IMG/VR virus record: IMGVR_UViG_3300020193_000037
Span: 1-47,994 of that record
Reading direction: 5' to 3' (one strand)
DNA: 47,994 nt
DNA from: a virus
The translations under genes were made by a program, and so were the position numbers. Each line of letters begins with the position of its first letter. Within the stretch, counting starts at the first letter, position 1. Below the pieces are notes generated by a model. The model did no database searches and was not told the DNA's origin. It was given only the letters and a program-made list of their open reading frames with translations. Shown here piece by piece: positions 18,050 to 24,605 of the stretch.

Positions 18050-18078
18050 AGTATAGTGGCACTAATGGTATAACACAA
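18050..18078 (-). promoter_or_regulatory. Promoter of the LysM-helicase operon
   Basis: -35 TTGTGT, spacer TATACCATTAGTGCCAC, -10 TATACT. It is the same family as the leaderless promoters, but here about 66 nt of leader separate the predicted start site from the ATG. The leader begins with a box also found downstream of the 21052 promoter (GTCGGGCAA, then AACCAACCT). Confidence 0.8.
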
Positions 18079-18199
18079 CCCCCGCCCGCAAACACTCGGC
18101 GGCAGCCCCGAATGACGCCGGCGAGAAATGAAGCCATTAACACAACAAGAGGGGCATCCGCGCTTTACCCCTATATCTTACGGTGGTGGAAACGGGTTT
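18079..18199. other. Intercistronic element G (GGTGGTGG repeat plus CCCCGA box)
   Basis: Carries CGGTGGTGGAAA at 18181-18192, preceded by CTATATCTTA, and an AGCCCCGA box near 18100. The stretch follows the 18200 gene's stop on the - strand and precedes the LysM promoter. No gene is seen. Confidence 0.6.
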
Positions 18200-18475
18200 T
18201 TAAGACCACATCCATCGTGTTTCCTGTGGAGAACCAAACGCCCCGTTTGTCTTTGTCGTAAACCAAATCTCGGCTTTGTTCGCACAGCCCGACCCCCTAA
18301 ACGATTCCACGAATTTTTCCTTGCTTTCTTCGTTAATGAGGGTTATACGACGCACCATACCCGTGTAAATAATTCCGTCTTGTTCTAGGTCGCCCCTTTC
18401 CACCTTCACCGACCACCCTGCGTGCCGGGACTCCGCGGATACCCCGAGATTGACCGCCTTCAGTTCTTTCCGCAT
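18200..18475 (-). CDS. Hypothetical protein, 91 aa
   Basis: Last gene of the operon that begins at 19388, 9 nt after the preceding stop. Mixed alpha/beta-looking sequence with several Trp residues (AGWSVKVERGDLEQDGIIYT). No family recognised. Confidence 0.6.
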   Translation of the reverse strand: MRKELKAVNLGVSAESRHAGWSVKVERGDLEQDGIIYTGMVRRITLINEESKEKFVESFRGSGCANKAEIWFTTKTNGAFGSPQETRWMWS

Positions 18476-18484
18476 TAGGTCGTG

Positions 18485-18664
18485 TTATGAGCAGTCGTCA
18501 TACGGGTTTTCGTTGCCTTCGTTGTCCTCACACGGACACCAACCAAATAAAGCCACCTGTGTTTCGTGCGTGAGTTCAGTGAGGTCTTCGTAAGACGGCG
18601 AGCCACCTAATTGGTCTATTACCAGACCCCAATAATCTACGAACAATTGTTCTGCGTCAGTCAT
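18485..18664 (-). CDS. Hypothetical acidic protein, 59 aa
   Basis: Start at the ATG at 18664 (MTDAEQLFVDYWG), which overlaps the upstream stop (ATGACTGA); an upstream in-frame start at 18694 is less likely. Ends with a Cys- and Asp-rich tail (CPCEDNEGNENPYDDC). Function unknown. Confidence 0.6.
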   Translation of the reverse strand: MTDAEQLFVDYWGLVIDQLGGSPSYEDLTELTHETQVALFGWCPCEDNEGNENPYDDCS

Positions 18665-18947
18665 TGTGGGGTGACTTGCCCGACAACTCGGCATGCCAAG
18701 GCGCCATATTCTTAATATCTTCCAACCTTTGCATCATTTCGGCAAGGTCTTCTTGGATTAAGGTAACTTCCCAAAACACAAACGCATCCACGGGCGCAGT
18801 ATCAGCCTCAAACGCCTCGTCGTAATACGCAACGAAGTGATTCTTAATGGCAAGCAAGAGGTTCTTTAATTCGAGCATTTGTGCTTCGTCTAAGCGTTCT
18901 ATGTTGGCGTATTTAATTTCTTTGTCCATTTGTTCGTCTCTTGCCAT
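18657..18947 (-). CDS. Hypothetical helical protein, 96 aa
   Basis: Predominantly helical, acidic sequence (ERLDEAQMLELKNLLLAIKN; LIQEDLAEMMQRLEDI). Starts 9 nt after the ART-like gene, across a GGCCCCGA box. No family recognised. Confidence 0.6.
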   Translation of the reverse strand: MARDEQMDKEIKYANIERLDEAQMLELKNLLLAIKNHFVAYYDEAFEADTAPVDAFVFWEVTLIQEDLAEMMQRLEDIKNMAPWHAELSGKSPHND

Positions 18948-18956
18948 GGCCCCGAC

Positions 18957-19211
18957 CTAAAGTACTCGCTTGATAATGCGAAATCCATGTTCACTAAAGT
19001 AGCAGGTGTCGCTGTATCCCTCTTGCGTATGCTTGTCAAACGCAACTTCATAGACGACCGCACCGTATCGTTGTGCCTCGGTTATGTCGCTGGTCGCATG
19101 CGCGATGCGCCAACCCAACGAATAACCGCCCGTGTCTTGTGTTGTCGGCGTAGGGTGAACTTTGCGCGTGCGCTTCGGAAACGCCACGGGTGTTCCGTGA
19201 TACAGCCTCAT
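18957..19211 (-). CDS. Mini ADP-ribosyltransferase-like protein, 84 aa
   Basis: Begins with MRLYHGTP, the first-strand motif of the rifampin ADP-ribosyltransferase (Arr)/KptA-like group. It continues with the expected HATSDITEAQRYGAVVYEVAFD segment, where the ART 'helix then VYEV strand' lies. At 84 residues it is shorter than Arr (about 140). Possible targets include host proteins, RNA or DNA, and an enzymatically inactive remnant is also possible. Its ATG follows directly on the TAA of the 19388 gene. Confidence 0.6.
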   Translation of the reverse strand: MRLYHGTPVAFPKRTRKVHPTPTTQDTGGYSLGWRIAHATSDITEAQRYGAVVYEVAFDKHTQEGYSDTCYFSEHGFRIIKRVL

Positions 19212-19388
19212 TTACTCCTCGGTGTCAAGCAATGCTTCAATCGCTTCGGCCTGTTCATCAGTTATCTCATCAGTCAACTGACCACTCAGGTAATCTTCAA
19301 TTCTTGCCTGCATCCAATCTTCATAGCGGTCAAGAACTTCTTGGGCTTGAAACTCATTTAGCCCGTCTAAATTTACTTTTCTTCCCAT
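19212..19388 (-). CDS. Hypothetical acidic protein, 58 aa
   Basis: Start at the ATG at 19388 (MGRKVNLDGLNEF); the longer frame reads through the promoter. Leaderless: 7 nt between the -10 and the ATG. The C-terminal half is an acidic helix (LTDEITDEQAEAIEALLDTE). First gene of a five-gene operon. Confidence 0.65.
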   Translation of the reverse strand: MGRKVNLDGLNEFQAQEVLDRYEDWMQARIEDYLSGQLTDEITDEQAEAIEALLDTEE

Positions 19389-19395
19389 ATCTGTC

Positions 19396-19424
19396 AGGTT
19401 AGCGGTACTAATGGTATAAAACAA
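19396..19424 (-). promoter_or_regulatory. Leaderless promoter for the 19388 operon
   Basis: -35 TTGTTT, spacer TATACCATTAGTACCGC, -10 TAACCT, then 7 nt to the ATG. Confidence 0.8.
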
Positions 19425-19471
19425 CCCATCGTCGCCGACATCGCCGGGACCCCCGCCCGTAGCATGACCGC

Positions 19472-20035
19472 TCATGACCCTTTAACCGATGCGATGAACT
19501 CTTTAATAGCATTCATTGTAAGTCCTTGATGACTATGCAAATCTCTCTCTAGGTTGAAATCAACAACCGTTGTTTCCACTTCCTCAAACTCGGGGAGTCC
19601 CGTATCGTTGTATTTATAGCCAACGATATTTACAAGAATATGACCCTCAAGGTCAAAGCAAATAACGGATATAACTTCTTTTATAGAGGCATCGTAGTTA
19701 TTCAAGAAATTTTCCTGCAACTCGCCATGTTGTATGTTTTTGACTTCTTCAATATCCTTCGTGGATTTCACATATGCCTCACCTATCACCGCAATATAAC
19801 AGGGCATCCCGAACTCAGTTAAGGCTTCAGAAAATGTGTTTTTAAGCATTGTGCTTGAATTTTTATTGTATTTCAAAGGAAAAATATGAACATCATCTTC
19901 ACCCGCACCCTGCCAAATCATAAACGGCGAACTATCTGATGGGCCCCGGTCTCGCTCGCAAATCACTCGCTTACCTAGGCGCGACAATTCAATTATTGTA
20001 AAATTGAACACATCCAACGATGGTAAACTTTTCAC
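19472..20035 (-). CDS. Hypothetical protein, 187 aa
   Basis: Starts 3 nt after the stop of the 20239 gene, with no visible Shine-Dalgarno. Mixed sequence with DLEGHILVNIVGYKYNDTG and an acidic linker; no catalytic motif that I recognise. Second gene of a two-gene operon. Confidence 0.6.
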   Translation of the reverse strand: MKSLPSLDVFNFTIIELSRLGKRVICERDRGPSDSSPFMIWQGAGEDDVHIFPLKYNKNSSTMLKNTFSEALTEFGMPCYIAVIGEAYVKSTKDIEEVKNIQHGELQENFLNNYDASIKEVISVICFDLEGHILVNIVGYKYNDTGLPEFEEVETTVVDFNLERDLHSHQGLTMNAIKEFIASVKGS

Positions 20036-20038
20036 TTA

Positions 20039-20239
20039 TTACGCCTTTATTTGTAGACTATCTTCAAATAACTTTTGGGCAAAAAACATAATTTTCTCTA
20101 AATAATTTTGGTTTACCCACACCTCATCCGAATCAGGAATCCGTCCCGTTTCCACTAATTCTTTCACGGCAGTTTTGTACCAAGTACTAACAATTTGTTT
20201 GGGCTGAGATAGTAAACAATTTGGATTCAATATATTCAT
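20039..20239 (-). CDS. Hypothetical protein, 66 aa
   Basis: Leaderless start: ATG 6 nt after the -10. Helical, with a Trp-Tyr-Lys stretch (IVSTWYKTAVKELVETGRIP). No family recognised. Confidence 0.6.
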   Translation of the reverse strand: MNILNPNCLLSQPKQIVSTWYKTAVKELVETGRIPDSDEVWVNQNYLEKIMFFAQKLFEDSLQIKA

Positions 20240-20245
20240 ATTTCT

Positions 20246-20274
20246 ACTTTACAGGTATTAATGGTATATGACAA
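20246..20274 (-). promoter_or_regulatory. Leaderless promoter for the 20239 operon
   Basis: -35 TTGTCA, spacer TATACCATTAATACCTG, -10 TAAAGT, then 6 nt to the ATG. One of the more diverged copies. Confidence 0.75.
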
Positions 20275-20290
20275 CCCCCTCCAATAGGCT

Positions 20291-20569
20291 ATGCTTTGTA
20301 TTATGGACAAAAATGACGAGATTCCCTACCTAGAAGAACTACGGGACTGGCGATTTGAAGCCCCCACACGCGAAGTCGTATTGGAAAGAAGGGTCAAAGA
20401 ACTTGAACAAGCCATATCCCGCTTGGAACGAGAGTTGCGCACCGACAAAATTGAGAAAGGACTTCACGATATTCCTCCTTTCACCGCCGGCACAATCGGG
20501 GCTATCGCAGGCACAATACGGTCGCAACAAGATGTTGAAAATAACCGTTTTTTGATATGGCAAGGCTGA
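20291..20569 (+). CDS. Coiled-coil protein on the + strand, 92 aa
   Basis: One of the few + strand genes in this region. Residues about 28-60 (REVVLERRVKELEQAISRLE and following) form a coiled coil; the rest is unremarkable. An alternative start is the ATG at 20303 (MDKNDE). No clear promoter or ribosome-binding site. A 74-residue frame on the other strand also exists but looks like a shadow. Confidence 0.5.
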   Translation: MLCIMDKNDEIPYLEELRDWRFEAPTREVVLERRVKELEQAISRLERELRTDKIEKGLHDIPPFTAGTIGAIAGTIRSQQDVENNRFLIWQG

Positions 20570-20573
20570 CTAA

Positions 20574-20732
20574 ATGAACGAATCCCCATCGCCGACATCA
20601 TCGGGACCCTCAGACAAGCAAGAGACGCAAAAACAACAGTCAAATGAAACCGTAATAATAATCACAAAGCCTCTAATACCTCGTTTTATTGAACCACAGC
20701 CACGCAGGTCGTCTTGTTGCCCCGTTAGGTAA
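20574..20732 (+). CDS. Small Ser/Pro-rich protein, 52 aa
   Basis: Starts 4 nt after the coiled-coil gene. Polar N-terminus (MNESPSPTSSGPSDK), a short VIIITKPLI stretch, and a basic/Cys end (PRRSSCCPVR). Likely co-transcribed with the preceding gene, but it could be non-coding. The hairpin at 20785 follows. Confidence 0.35.
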   Translation: MNESPSPTSSGPSDKQETQKQQSNETVIIITKPLIPRFIEPQPRRSSCCPVR

Positions 20733-20784
20733 TCTTCAGAACTTGTTATTTCGCAAGACTTGTAAATAAGCGGGGCCGAAAAAC

Positions 20785-20816
20785 AGCGGGGTCGGTCTGT
20801 CAAACCGACACCCGCT
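20785..20816. terminator. Hairpin between convergent genes
   Basis: AGCGGGGTCGGT pairs with ACCGACACCCGCT (one bulged base) across a 7-nt loop. It separates the + pair at 20291-20732 from the - gene at 20826, so it may stop transcription in either direction. Confidence 0.6.
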
Positions 20817-20825
20817 ACAGGTGAT

Positions 20826-20957
20826 TTACGCCTTGCCGTCAATATCGGCAGGCACTTCGGCAAGAGTCTTACGCAACTCGTCGCATTGTTTTAAGATGCT
20901 CGCACACAGTTCGAGTGCCTGTGCCACTTCCTCGTCAGTCAAACCAAACGGATTCAT
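20826..20957 (-). CDS. Hypothetical helical protein, 43 aa
   Basis: Reads MNPFGLTDEEVAQALELCAS and continues as one acidic amphipathic helix. The ATG has GGGGGGTGA just upstream and follows a G-rich leader. A short leaderless ORF (20976-21047) precedes it in the same transcript. Confidence 0.55.
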   Translation of the reverse strand: MNPFGLTDEEVAQALELCASILKQCDELRKTLAEVPADIDGKA

Positions 20958-20975
20958 ATTCACCCCCCGACCTCC

Positions 20976-21047
20976 CTATACTCCCCCCCACCCCCCCCGT
21001 CGGGCGGAGGGAGGGTGGGGAGGTTGGTTGATGATGTTGCCCGACAT
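20976..21047 (-). CDS. Leaderless 23-aa leader peptide
   Basis: ATG 4 nt after the -10 box; reads MSGNIINQPPHPP, then SARRGGWGGV and stop. It is Pro- then Gly/Arg-rich, with a strong GC stem (CCCCACCC with GGGTGGGG) overlapping its end and lying upstream of the next gene. This is an attenuator-like arrangement. The LysM leader contains the same box in the same frame, but there the ATG is replaced by GAG. Confidence 0.45.
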   Translation of the reverse strand: MSGNIINQPPHPPSARRGGWGGV

Positions 21048-21051
21048 ATCA

Positions 21052-21080
21052 AGTGTAGCGGCACTAATGGTATAAGACAA
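21052..21080 (-). promoter_or_regulatory. Leaderless promoter upstream of leader peptide and 20957 gene
   Basis: -35 TTGTCT, spacer TATACCATTAGTGCCGC, -10 TACACT, then 4 nt to the leader-peptide ATG. Confidence 0.8.
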
Positions 21081-21244
21081 CCTCACCCCACAATAAAAAT
21101 AACGGAGTCCCGATGATGCGTGTCGCAAGAACAGAGTCCCGATAATGCGTGTCGCAAGTCTGGGCAAACCGGGGCCTATTGCCCTTCTTATGGCTATACC
21201 TTACGGTGGTGGAAAGGGGCTAGTTCCGTGCGGGCTGACCGCTC
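21081..21244. other. Intercistronic element F with 25-bp direct repeat
   Basis: Contains two copies of a 25-bp unit (GAGTCCCGATGATGCG...; 21105-21129 and 21134-21158, one mismatch), a CCGGGGCC box near 21169, and CGGTGGTGGAAA at 21204-21215 preceded by TGGCTATACCTTA. It lies between the 21475 gene's stop and the next promoter. No gene is seen. Confidence 0.6.
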
Positions 21245-21475
21245 TCAGGCTTGCGCCCGTGCTTCCCATCGGTCACCCTGAACGCGCGCCAAGTCATGAG
21301 CCTCGCGGATAAGCGACACGGCATCATCGGCAGGCATGCTGAAGTCGCGCTCGTCGCCCATCGCGCGAGCGACAGTAATCAACTCGTTGGCGGCTTCGCG
21401 CAGGAGCGCGCGCGCCGTAAGCACGCGAGCGTTGATTTCGTTGATGGACATAGCGGGAGTAGTGTGTGTTTCCAT
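21245..21475 (-). CDS. Hypothetical helical protein, 76 aa
   Basis: Start at the ATG at 21475 (METHTTPAMSINEIN); the longer frame runs through the promoter. Leaderless, 7-nt gap. All-helical, Ala/Arg-rich sequence (ARVLTARALLREAANELI). Single-gene transcript. Confidence 0.65.
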   Translation of the reverse strand: METHTTPAMSINEINARVLTARALLREAANELITVARAMGDERDFSMPADDAVSLIREAHDLARVQGDRWEARAQA

Positions 21476-21482
21476 ACCCCAC

Positions 21483-21511
21483 ACCTTACAGGCACTAATG
21501 GTACAAGACAA
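21483..21511 (-). promoter_or_regulatory. Leaderless promoter for the 21475 gene
   Basis: -35 TTGTCT, spacer TGTACCATTAGTGCCTG, -10 TAAGGT, then 7 nt to the ATG. Upstream, AGCCCCGG (about 21535) and TCGGGGCC (about 21578) form a paired box without the GGTGGTGG part. Confidence 0.8.
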
Positions 21512-21599
21512 CCCGCCCTTAAACAAAGACGGCGGAGCCCCGGAATTTTTTAACCAACAAACACAAACAGGTGTGTCGCTCGGGGCCTTAACCGTGCTT

Positions 21600-21800
21600 T
21601 TAGAATAGAGTCTCTTGTTCTTGGCGAAGTTTCCTATCCACGCACGCTTCGTGTCTATATACATAAAGTTCGTGGTCAATGGAATACAGCGTTTTACTGG
21701 CCCCGCGCACCCAAACATTGGCTAACCTGAGAACACCCTGTCCTTTTGGGTCTAATGGGAACTCGCATACTTGGCATTTATATAACGGCGGAACCGCCAT
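21600..21800 (-). CDS. Small zinc-ribbon-like protein, 66 aa
   Basis: ATG at 21800, 2 nt after the preceding stop. CQVC at residues 9-12 and a later RHEAC suggest one zinc site (C-x2-C...H-x2-C). Likely a structural zinc protein or DNA/RNA-binding protein; no named family. Confidence 0.55.
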   Translation of the reverse strand: MAVPPLYKCQVCEFPLDPKGQGVLRLANVWVRGASKTLYSIDHELYVYRHEACVDRKLRQEQETLF

Positions 21801-21802
21801 AG

Positions 21803-22093
21803 TTATTCGAACCAAAAACCATCGAACTTACAAATACTGTTTTCCCACAGTTTCTCGATGACTTTGTGTTGTTCCTCAGAAAGTTGATACTGATAGTACG
21901 GGTCGTAATCAGTATTTATCAGCGCATTTGCAATATCGGGACGGCACGTCATAAGTCGGGCGTAATAATACTGACCATAACGAAGTTGCTTTGAGGGGAT
22001 GGTCGCCCTCAAATGCTTGTCATATCGAATGGATGTGTCAGCCAAGAACTCGGTATATGAGCCTATTGGCCCCGTCTTAAACTCATACTCCAT
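21803..22093 (-). CDS. Hypothetical Tyr-rich protein, 96 aa
   Basis: Start at the ATG at 22093 (MEYEFKTG), overlapping the upstream gene by 11 nt; a TTG at 22096 is also in frame. Aromatic-rich (GQYYYARL; YDPYYQYQL). No family recognised. Confidence 0.6.
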   Translation of the reverse strand: MEYEFKTGPIGSYTEFLADTSIRYDKHLRATIPSKQLRYGQYYYARLMTCRPDIANALINTDYDPYYQYQLSEEQHKVIEKLWENSICKFDGFWFE

Positions 22094-22367
22094 CAAGCGA
22101 ATCCAGTCGCCTCAAAATATGGGGTGTTCGCTCACCGACCCACGCACCTTGACAGTTGAACTCAATATATTCAACTGCGTCATCATAGGTCATACCGTCT
22201 CGTTTCATACAAACAGCCACCATCGTATCGTAATCATAAATAGCGACATCAGGTTCGTTTATACGGGTCGTATAACCCATAAAGGCTTCATCAAACCCGT
22301 CCATAAGCAACAAAGTCATATCTTGGTTCTCCAAGGCTTTCTGAATTGCGGGGCGGGTGATAGACAC
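22083..22367 (-). CDS. Conserved small phage/bacterial protein, 94 aa
   Basis: GTG start in a TAGTG overlap with the HTH gene. The order DGFDEAFMGYTTR, AIYDYDTMVAV, MTYDDAVEYIEFN, then GAWVGERTP recurs in many phage and bacterial hypothetical proteins I know of; their function is unknown. Confidence 0.65.
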   Translation of the reverse strand: MSITRPAIQKALENQDMTLLLMDGFDEAFMGYTTRINEPDVAIYDYDTMVAVCMKRDGMTYDDAVEYIEFNCQGAWVGERTPHILRRLDSLDGV

Positions 22368-22588
22368 TATTTGACAACCTCAGATACTTTGACATCAAGG
22401 CTGTCGCACAAGATTAACAAGGTACGAAGGCTTGGCGAAAAATGGTTGCGCTCAATGCGGTTCACGGTTTTTCGGTCAAGACCCGACTTATCGGCAAGTG
22501 CGTCTTGAGTTAGCCCCTGCTTGAGTCGGCAGTCCCGAAGTTTGTCTGCCAACTTTTGCTCTGCTTTAACTAGTTCTGCTTTTTTCAT
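22367..22588 (-). CDS. HTH (Cro/C1-type) transcription regulator
   Basis: 73 residues from the ATG at 22588 (a start at 22645 would add 19). Classic XRE helix-turn-helix: RLKQGLTQDALADKSGLDRK, then TVNRIERNHFSPSLRTL. It is the only canonical repressor-like gene in the promoter-rich region, so it is a natural candidate to bind the repeated promoters or the CCCCG boxes (inference). Third-position gene set with the 22784 ORF before it. Confidence 0.85.
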   Translation of the reverse strand: MKKAELVKAEQKLADKLRDCRLKQGLTQDALADKSGLDRKTVNRIERNHFSPSLRTLLILCDSLDVKVSEVVK

Positions 22589-22637
22589 ATCGCTTTCTTT
22601 CTGCTTGTTGTTGTGGTCATTGATAGTACACGGCACA

Positions 22638-22784
22638 TTACTCATTTCGCAACCTGCCCCATTTCCACTTGCGACAAGCGTGTTTATTGTCACGCTTGCG
22701 CCTATCGGCAAAGGTTTGAGCCTTTGTCCGTGCGCCATCAGCGAAGGCTTGAGCATCTATTGAGTTCCATTGTTTTCGTTTCAT
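22638..22784 (-). CDS. Small basic protein, 48 aa
   Basis: Leaderless start at the ATG at 22784, 7 nt after the -10. Contains a twofold repeat (AQAFADGART and AQTFADRRK) and a basic, Trp-containing end. First gene of the operon with the HTH regulator. No family recognised. Confidence 0.55.
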   Translation of the reverse strand: MKRKQWNSIDAQAFADGARTKAQTFADRRKRDNKHACRKWKWGRLRNE

Positions 22785-22791
22785 AACACTC

Positions 22792-22820
22792 AGTATAGTG
22801 GCACTAATGGTATAAGACAA
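22792..22820 (-). promoter_or_regulatory. Leaderless promoter for the 22784-HTH operon
   Basis: -35 TTGTCT, spacer TATACCATTAGTGCCAC, -10 TATACT (near-consensus), then 7 nt to the ATG. Confidence 0.85.
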
Positions 22821-22827
22821 CCTTTGA

Positions 22828-23121
22828 TTACAACTCCTCAAAAATGGGGTGGTAGGCGCCCCGCAACGCCACAAGTTTAATAAGTTGCTCGTCGGTAAGG
22901 TCGTTTGCCCACTCAGGGGTTTCAGACTGCCACTCAACTTCAATATGAAGCCCGTCTCCCGTGCTTGGGGGTTCAGCGCACCCAACTTGGGCGACAAGTT
23001 CAGTCCCGTCAGCGAATATGATTTGCCAAGTATCAACCGTGTAGGTCTGTTCACAGGTGAACTCAGGTATGGAAGGATTACCTTCAGCCCTCAGCGAATA
23101 TCGTTTCGGCAACTTTTCCAC
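22828..23121 (-). CDS. Hypothetical protein, 97 aa
   Basis: Start taken at GTG 23121, with AAAGGAC just upstream; a TTG at 23166 is possible but lies inside the preceding gene. Contains VDTWQIIFADGTELVAQVG and a helical C-terminus. No family recognised. Confidence 0.55.
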   Translation of the reverse strand: MEKLPKRYSLRAEGNPSIPEFTCEQTYTVDTWQIIFADGTELVAQVGCAEPPSTGDGLHIEVEWQSETPEWANDLTDEQLIKLVALRGAYHPIFEEL

Positions 23122-23135
23122 ATTTGTCCTTTGCT

Positions 23136-23360
23136 TTACTTTACCATCACGATTTCGGGTGAACAAAACAGCGTTTCCATCTGTTTTTTGTCACAAAATA
23201 TTGAGACAAACTGCCCAATGGGGTTGTTCTTTTCACGGATATTTATGACCCACCTATCGTTATTATCTTCCCAGATTTGGTCAGCGACCATTTCATAGTC
23301 CACACCCCCAACCAAGTGAAGTAGGAGTTGTGAAGTTGGCTTTTCATTGTTTTTGCTCAT
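23136..23360 (-). CDS. Hypothetical protein, 74 aa
   Basis: Leaderless start, 6 nt after the -10. Mixed alpha/beta sequence (DRWVINIREKNNPIGQFVSI). First gene of a two-gene operon. Confidence 0.65.
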   Translation of the reverse strand: MSKNNEKPTSQLLLHLVGGVDYEMVADQIWEDNNDRWVINIREKNNPIGQFVSIFCDKKQMETLFCSPEIVMVK

Positions 23361-23366
23361 ACCCTC

Positions 23367-23395
23367 AGTGTAGCGGCACTAATGGTATTAGACAA
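23367..23395 (-). promoter_or_regulatory. Leaderless promoter for the 23360 gene
   Basis: -35 TTGTCT, spacer AATACCATTAGTGCCGC, -10 TACACT, then 6 nt to the ATG. Confidence 0.85.
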
Positions 23396-23499
23396 CCTGC
23401 CACAAACAATAATATAAATGAGCCCCGACCAAAAACCTAAAGAAAAATAGAACCGGGACTACGCCCAACGTATATGGCTATGTCTTACGGTGGTGGAAA
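23396..23499. other. Intercistronic element A
   Basis: AGCCCCGA near 23421 and CCGGGACT near 23453 form an inverted pair; CGGTGGTGGAAA at 23488-23499 is preceded by TATGGCTATGTCTTA. The repeat runs into the last codons of the 23669 gene, where it encodes FHHRKT. Confidence 0.6.
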
Positions 23500-23669
23500 G
23501 GCGAGTCGTCTCGTTTTGTGACAATGTCAATAAACTGCTCTATTTGTTCTTTAATCAACCTAATTTGCTTGACTTCGGCTTCACGGGGCCATAACGTTAT
23601 GTGGTATTTGAAAGGTCGCCACGTTTTATCCCACCACGCCTGTTCGTTCGGAGTTTTCGGCTCGCTCAT
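23478..23669 (-). CDS. Hypothetical protein, 63 aa
   Basis: Starts in an ATGA overlap with the upstream micropeptide. Trp-rich N-terminal half (EQAWWDKTWRPFKYHITLWP) then a charged helix. The stop codon lies in the GGTGGTGG intercistronic element. No family recognised. Confidence 0.6.
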   Translation of the reverse strand: MSEPKTPNEQAWWDKTWRPFKYHITLWPREAEVKQIRLIKEQIEQFIDIVTKRDDSPFHHRKT

Positions 23670-23767
23670 CGGCCCCGAAATGCTTTTGCTATCAAGCCGA
23701 CCCCGACAAGGAATATCAACAACGCCGAAAACTGTAAGGTCTTTTTATACGGCTTCGATTTGCGCAT
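23666..23767 (-). CDS. 33-aa membrane micropeptide
   Basis: MRKSKPYKKTLQ, then FSALLIFLVGVGLIAKAF, then RGR: basic N-terminus and one membrane helix. It overlaps the upstream gene's end and shares an ATGA with the downstream start, so it is embedded in a coupled operon. Confidence 0.6.
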   Translation of the reverse strand: MRKSKPYKKTLQFSALLIFLVGVGLIAKAFRGR

Positions 23768-24020
23768 CTGTGTAAGTCTCCCACCCGTCCATCGTCCTGA
23801 GCATATCAACCTTGCCACTACCAACGATATCTGTGGTAAGGCGCAACATCGCTTCCAGAAGTTCAACTCGAGTCGTCTCGGTCTCTTCCAGCCACTCGTT
23901 CATACGACCTTCCGCAAAGTCTTCCCAAAGGGCGTGAATAGCAACTTTGCCTATTACCCCTACGCCAAGATACTCTTCGGCAAGGATTTCATCTATTGAG
24001 TTATCTCTCGGTGTTGTCAT
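23745..24020 (-). CDS. Hypothetical acidic helical protein, 91 aa
   Basis: Start at the ATG at 24020 (MTTPRDNSIDEIL), 7 nt after the -10; the ATG at 24026 is too close to the -10. All-helical and acidic. First of three coupled genes. Confidence 0.65.
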   Translation of the reverse strand: MTTPRDNSIDEILAEEYLGVGVIGKVAIHALWEDFAEGRMNEWLEETETTRVELLEAMLRLTTDIVGSGKVDMLRTMDGWETYTDAQIEAV

Positions 24021-24027
24021 ATCCATC

Positions 24028-24056
24028 AGTATATCGGCACTAATGGTATAAGACAA
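24028..24056 (-). promoter_or_regulatory. Leaderless promoter for the 24020 operon
   Basis: -35 TTGTCT, spacer TATACCATTAGTGCCGA, -10 TATACT, then 7 nt to the ATG. Confidence 0.85.
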
Positions 24057-24078
24057 CTCCCCCCTGCTTGGGGCCCCG

Positions 24079-24303
24079 CTAGAAGCCTTCCAACTCTTCC
24101 AAGCGAAGGTGAAGTTTATTTCGTTTCACATAAGCAAAGTTATGGGCGTGGCAACAGTCATTAAGGTTGTATTGACTGAGTATCGTTATACAACCAACTC
24201 TGGCACAATGCCGGGGCCCATTATCGGGGTTGTTTTGTTTCTTTCTACGCCACGCTCTGTGATAGGCACGACGAGATTTGGTCTTAGGTTTGTGTGTTTT
24301 CAG
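24079..24303 (-). CDS. Cys/His-rich protein without a normal start codon
   Basis: An open frame of about 74 codons begins at CTG 24303, overlapping the TGA of the upstream gene; there is no ATG, GTG or TTG near its start. The sequence looks coding: a basic helix (KTKSRRAYHRAWRRKK), then a zinc-binding pattern CARVGCITILSQYNLNDCCH, followed by AHNF and a charged helix. Small phage zinc-finger proteins with LSxYN and CxxH resemble it. It could use CTG or be made by a -1 frameshift from the upstream gene. Confidence 0.5.
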   Translation of the reverse strand: MKTHKPKTKSRRAYHRAWRRKKQNNPDNGPRHCARVGCITILSQYNLNDCCHAHNFAYVKRNKLHLRLEELEGF

Positions 24304-24602
24304 GCACTCACCTCAGCCATCTGCTTATTAAGGCGTATCACCTCAAGGGTGGCGATTGCTTTCCTTACGAAATCCTCAAGATAACTCTCGAGCACCTCAG
24401 CGTTTGGGAAGTAGATAATGCTGATTTCAGCGGTGTCTTTACGCCACTCAGGCGCATCTTTTGCGTGTTCGGTGACACAGGTTGTAATCCAGTTGTAATC
24501 CTTTTCTAGGTCAAACTTGATTTCGGTGTTCACCGAAACATCGAACTCCTTGACTCGATATTGCGATATGTGTGTACAGGTCTTGGTGTGTGTTGTTTTC
24601 AT
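24300..24602 (-). CDS. Hypothetical protein, 100 aa
   Basis: Leaderless start, 7-nt gap. Begins MKTTHTKTCTHISQYRVKEF; C-terminal helix SYLEDFVRKAIATLEVIRLN. No family recognised. The following ORF is in the -1 frame and overlaps its stop. Confidence 0.65.
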   Translation of the reverse strand: MKTTHTKTCTHISQYRVKEFDVSVNTEIKFDLEKDYNWITTCVTEHAKDAPEWRKDTAEISIIYFPNAEVLESYLEDFVRKAIATLEVIRLNKQMAEVSA

Positions 24603-24605
24603 ACC

